From assembly GCA_946482585.1 (NCBI GenBank), contig CAMLSI010000247.1:1-7663 (forward strand): a stretch of DNA of 7,663 nucleotides, read 5' to 3'. This document shows, one piece after another, positions 6,491 to 7,663 of the stretch. Made by a program: the position numbers and the translations under genes. Position 1 is the first letter of the stretch. Every line of letters starts with the position of its first letter. The DNA comes from an uncultured Lysobacteraceae bacterium. Lineage in GTDB: Bacteria > Pseudomonadota > Gammaproteobacteria > Xanthomonadales > Rhodanobacteraceae. Under the pieces are notes generated by a model. It was not told the origin of the DNA, searched no databases, and was given only the letters and a program-made list of their open reading frames with translations.

Positions 6491-6520
6491 TTCGATGCGA
6501 GGTCCCGGGAAAGGGTTGCA
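6491..6520 (-). promoter_or_regulatory. Possible ECF-sigma type promoter of the VNG-repeat gene
   Basis: The minus strand carries TGCAACCC (6513-6520), like the AAC-containing -35 of many ECF sigma factors. TCGAA follows after an 18-nt spacer, in a plausible -10 position. No better sigma-70 promoter is seen between this point and the ATG. The assignment is tentative; envelope-stress control would suit an exported repeat protein. Confidence 0.22.
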
Positions 6521-6581
6521 GCGTGCAGGCCCGCCCTGCCGTTAGTCATGCCCGGCCGCGGCCCCGCCACGGCGATTCCGC

Positions 6582-6587
6582 TACCAT
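6582..6587 (+). promoter_or_regulatory. Candidate -10 element of gpmI
   Basis: TACCAT in the context CCGCTACCATGCGC resembles the CTACAAT-type -10 elements before the two peptidase genes and lies 30 nt before the GTG start, a similar distance. No clear -35 is seen. Confidence 0.4.
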
Positions 6588-6617
6588 GCGCGCTCCGCTC
6601 CTGCCGCCGCTCTCGCC

Positions 6618-7663
6618 GTGACCGCACCCAAGCCCGTCCTGCTGCTGATCCTCGATGGCTGGGGCCATCGCGTCGAAACCGACTACAACGCGATCGCGCT
6701 GGCGAAGTGTCCGAACTGGCGCCGGCTGCTCGCGACCTGTCCGCACGATCTCGTCGACACGCACGGCCTCCACGTCGGCCTGCCCGACGATCAGATGGGC
6801 AATTCCGAGGTCGGTCACATGAACATCGGTGCGGGTCGCGTGGTCTATCAGGATCTCACGCGCATCGATCGTGACATTTCCACGGGTGAATTCTTCAACA
6901 ATGCGGCATTGCTGCAGGCCTGCGCGGCGGCCAGGTGCGGCAGCGGTACCTTGCACATATTCGGCCTGATGTCCCCGGGTGGCGTACACAGCCACGAGAG
7001 TCACATCTTCGCGATGCTCGACCTGGCCGCGCGCAGCGGCGTGCCCCGCATCGCCGTGCACGCGTTCCTCGACGGTCGCGACATGCCGCCCAAGAGCGCC
7101 GAGCCTTCGCTGCGCGCACTCGACGCGAAATGCGCGGCGACGCCGGGCGCGTTCGTCGCGACGGTATCGGGCCGCTACTACGCGATGGACCGCGACAAGC
7201 GCTGGGACCGCGTGCAGCTCGCTGTCGATGCGATCGTCGAGGCCAAGGCCGACTTCCATGCGGCCAGCGCAATCGGCGCGCTCGCGTCGGCCTACGCGCG
7301 TGGCGAGAACGACGAGTTCGTGAAGCCGACCGTGATCGGCGACGGCGCCGCGCTGCGCGACGGCGACGCGATCGTGTTCATGAATTTCCGCGCCGACCGC
7401 GCGCGTCAGCTGACCCAGGTCTTCACCGATGCGGCGTTCGACGGCTTCGTGCGTCCGCGCGCGATCGCGCTGTCCGCGTTCGTGACGCTGACCGAATACA
7501 GCGCGAACCTCGCGGTCAGTGCGATCGCCTATCGGCCGCAGTCGATGGCCAACACGCTCGGCGAATACCTGGCCGGGCTCGGCAAGACCCAGCTGCGCAT
7601 CGCCGAGACGGAAAAATACGCGCACGTGACGTTCTTCTTCTCCGGCGGCCGCGAAGCGCCGTA
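6618..7663 (+). CDS. gpmI: 2,3-bisphosphoglycerate-independent phosphoglycerate mutase, N-terminal two thirds
   Basis: Cytoplasmic glycolytic and gluconeogenic enzyme that interconverts 3- and 2-phosphoglycerate with two Mn ions and a phosphoserine intermediate. The frame starts at GTG 6618 (VTAPKPVLLLILDGWG) and runs open off the right edge, showing 348 of about 510 residues. Visible family residues: metal ligand Asp13 in ILDGWG, catalytic Ser63 in MGNSEVGHMNIGAGR, His124 in GGVHSH, DGRD at 152-155, Arg186 and Arg192 in GRYYAMDRDKRWDR, Arg258 and Arg261 in NFRADR, and Lys333 in EKYAHVTFFFSGGRE. The second set of metal ligands (Asp and His near 400-465) lies outside the window. GTG is chosen because the family N-terminus begins there and no in-frame ATG precedes it. 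No Shine-Dalgarno site is visible. The GTG overlaps the TGA of a tiny upstream frame (GTGA). Confidence 0.96.
   Translation, partial: MTAPKPVLLLILDGWGHRVETDYNAIALAKCPNWRRLLATCPHDLVDTHGLHVGLPDDQMGNSEVGHMNIGAGRVVYQDLTRIDRDISTGEFFNNAALLQACAAARCGSGTLHIFGLMSPGGVHSHESHIFAMLDLAARSGVPRIAVHAFLDGRDMPPKSAEPSLRALDAKCAATPGAFVATVSGRYYAMDRDKRWDRVQLAVDAIVEAKADFHAASAIGALASAYARGENDEFVKPTVIGDGAALRDGDAIVFMNFRADRARQLTQVFTDAAFDGFVRPRAIALSAFVTLTEYSANLAVSAIAYRPQSMANTLGEYLAGLGKTQLRIAETEKYAHVTFFFSGGREAP

Noticed and set aside
6525..6539. Short inverted repeat GCAGG/CCTGC between the divergent genes
   Set aside because: A 5-bp arm with a GC-only centre is too weak to call an operator.
6546..7625. A 359-codon open frame on the minus strand, opposite gpmI
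   Set aside because: Antisense to an unmistakable phosphoglycerate mutase; the translation shows no domain and reflects codon bias.

Overview
The window is very GC-rich with strong G/C bias at third codon positions. It carries five protein-coding genes and no RNA gene, insertion sequence, prophage or CRISPR array. Gene content and style suggest a chromosomal segment from a gammaproteobacterium of the Xanthomonadales (Rhodanobacteraceae/Lysobacteraceae type). The clues are a large periplasmic tricorn-type peptidase, an M28 lipoprotein peptidase with a PA-like insert, and -10 elements of the form CTACAATCGG or CTACCATGCG about 25-30 nt before the start codon. The taxonomic call is inference from style; no marker gene is present.

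Layout, left to right. (1) Positions 1-2805, minus: a tricorn-like S41 peptidase with signal peptide, beta-propellers, PDZ and the start of the catalytic domain. It is interrupted by an in-frame TAG at 49-51. Family-like sequence continues past the stop to the window edge. (2) 2950-3705, minus: a small inner-membrane protein with two membrane helices and TPR repeats. (3) 3822-5507, minus: an M28 zinc peptidase lipoprotein with every expected metal ligand. (4) 5751-6410, minus: an exported protein made of 18-19-residue VNG repeats, predicted to be a beta-helix, function unknown. (5) 6618 to the right edge, plus: gpmI, cofactor-independent phosphoglycerate mutase, cut off by the window end.

Each of the three complete minus-strand genes is followed within about 20 nt by an inverted repeat. 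At least three of the four minus-strand genes also have a plausible promoter of their own, so the cluster looks like adjacent single-gene units more than one operon. gpmI is divergent from gene 4 across a 207-nt region holding signals for both. The two peptidases could act together on peptides in the cell envelope, with tricorn-type cutting followed by an M28 exopeptidase. That link rests only on proximity and family roles. No intergenic stretch exceeds 300 nt.

No clearly new multi-gene system is visible. The points most worth a second look are the amber codon just ahead of the tricorn nucleophile region, the VNG-repeat protein, and the inverted repeat that overlaps the expected -35 region of the M28 gene.
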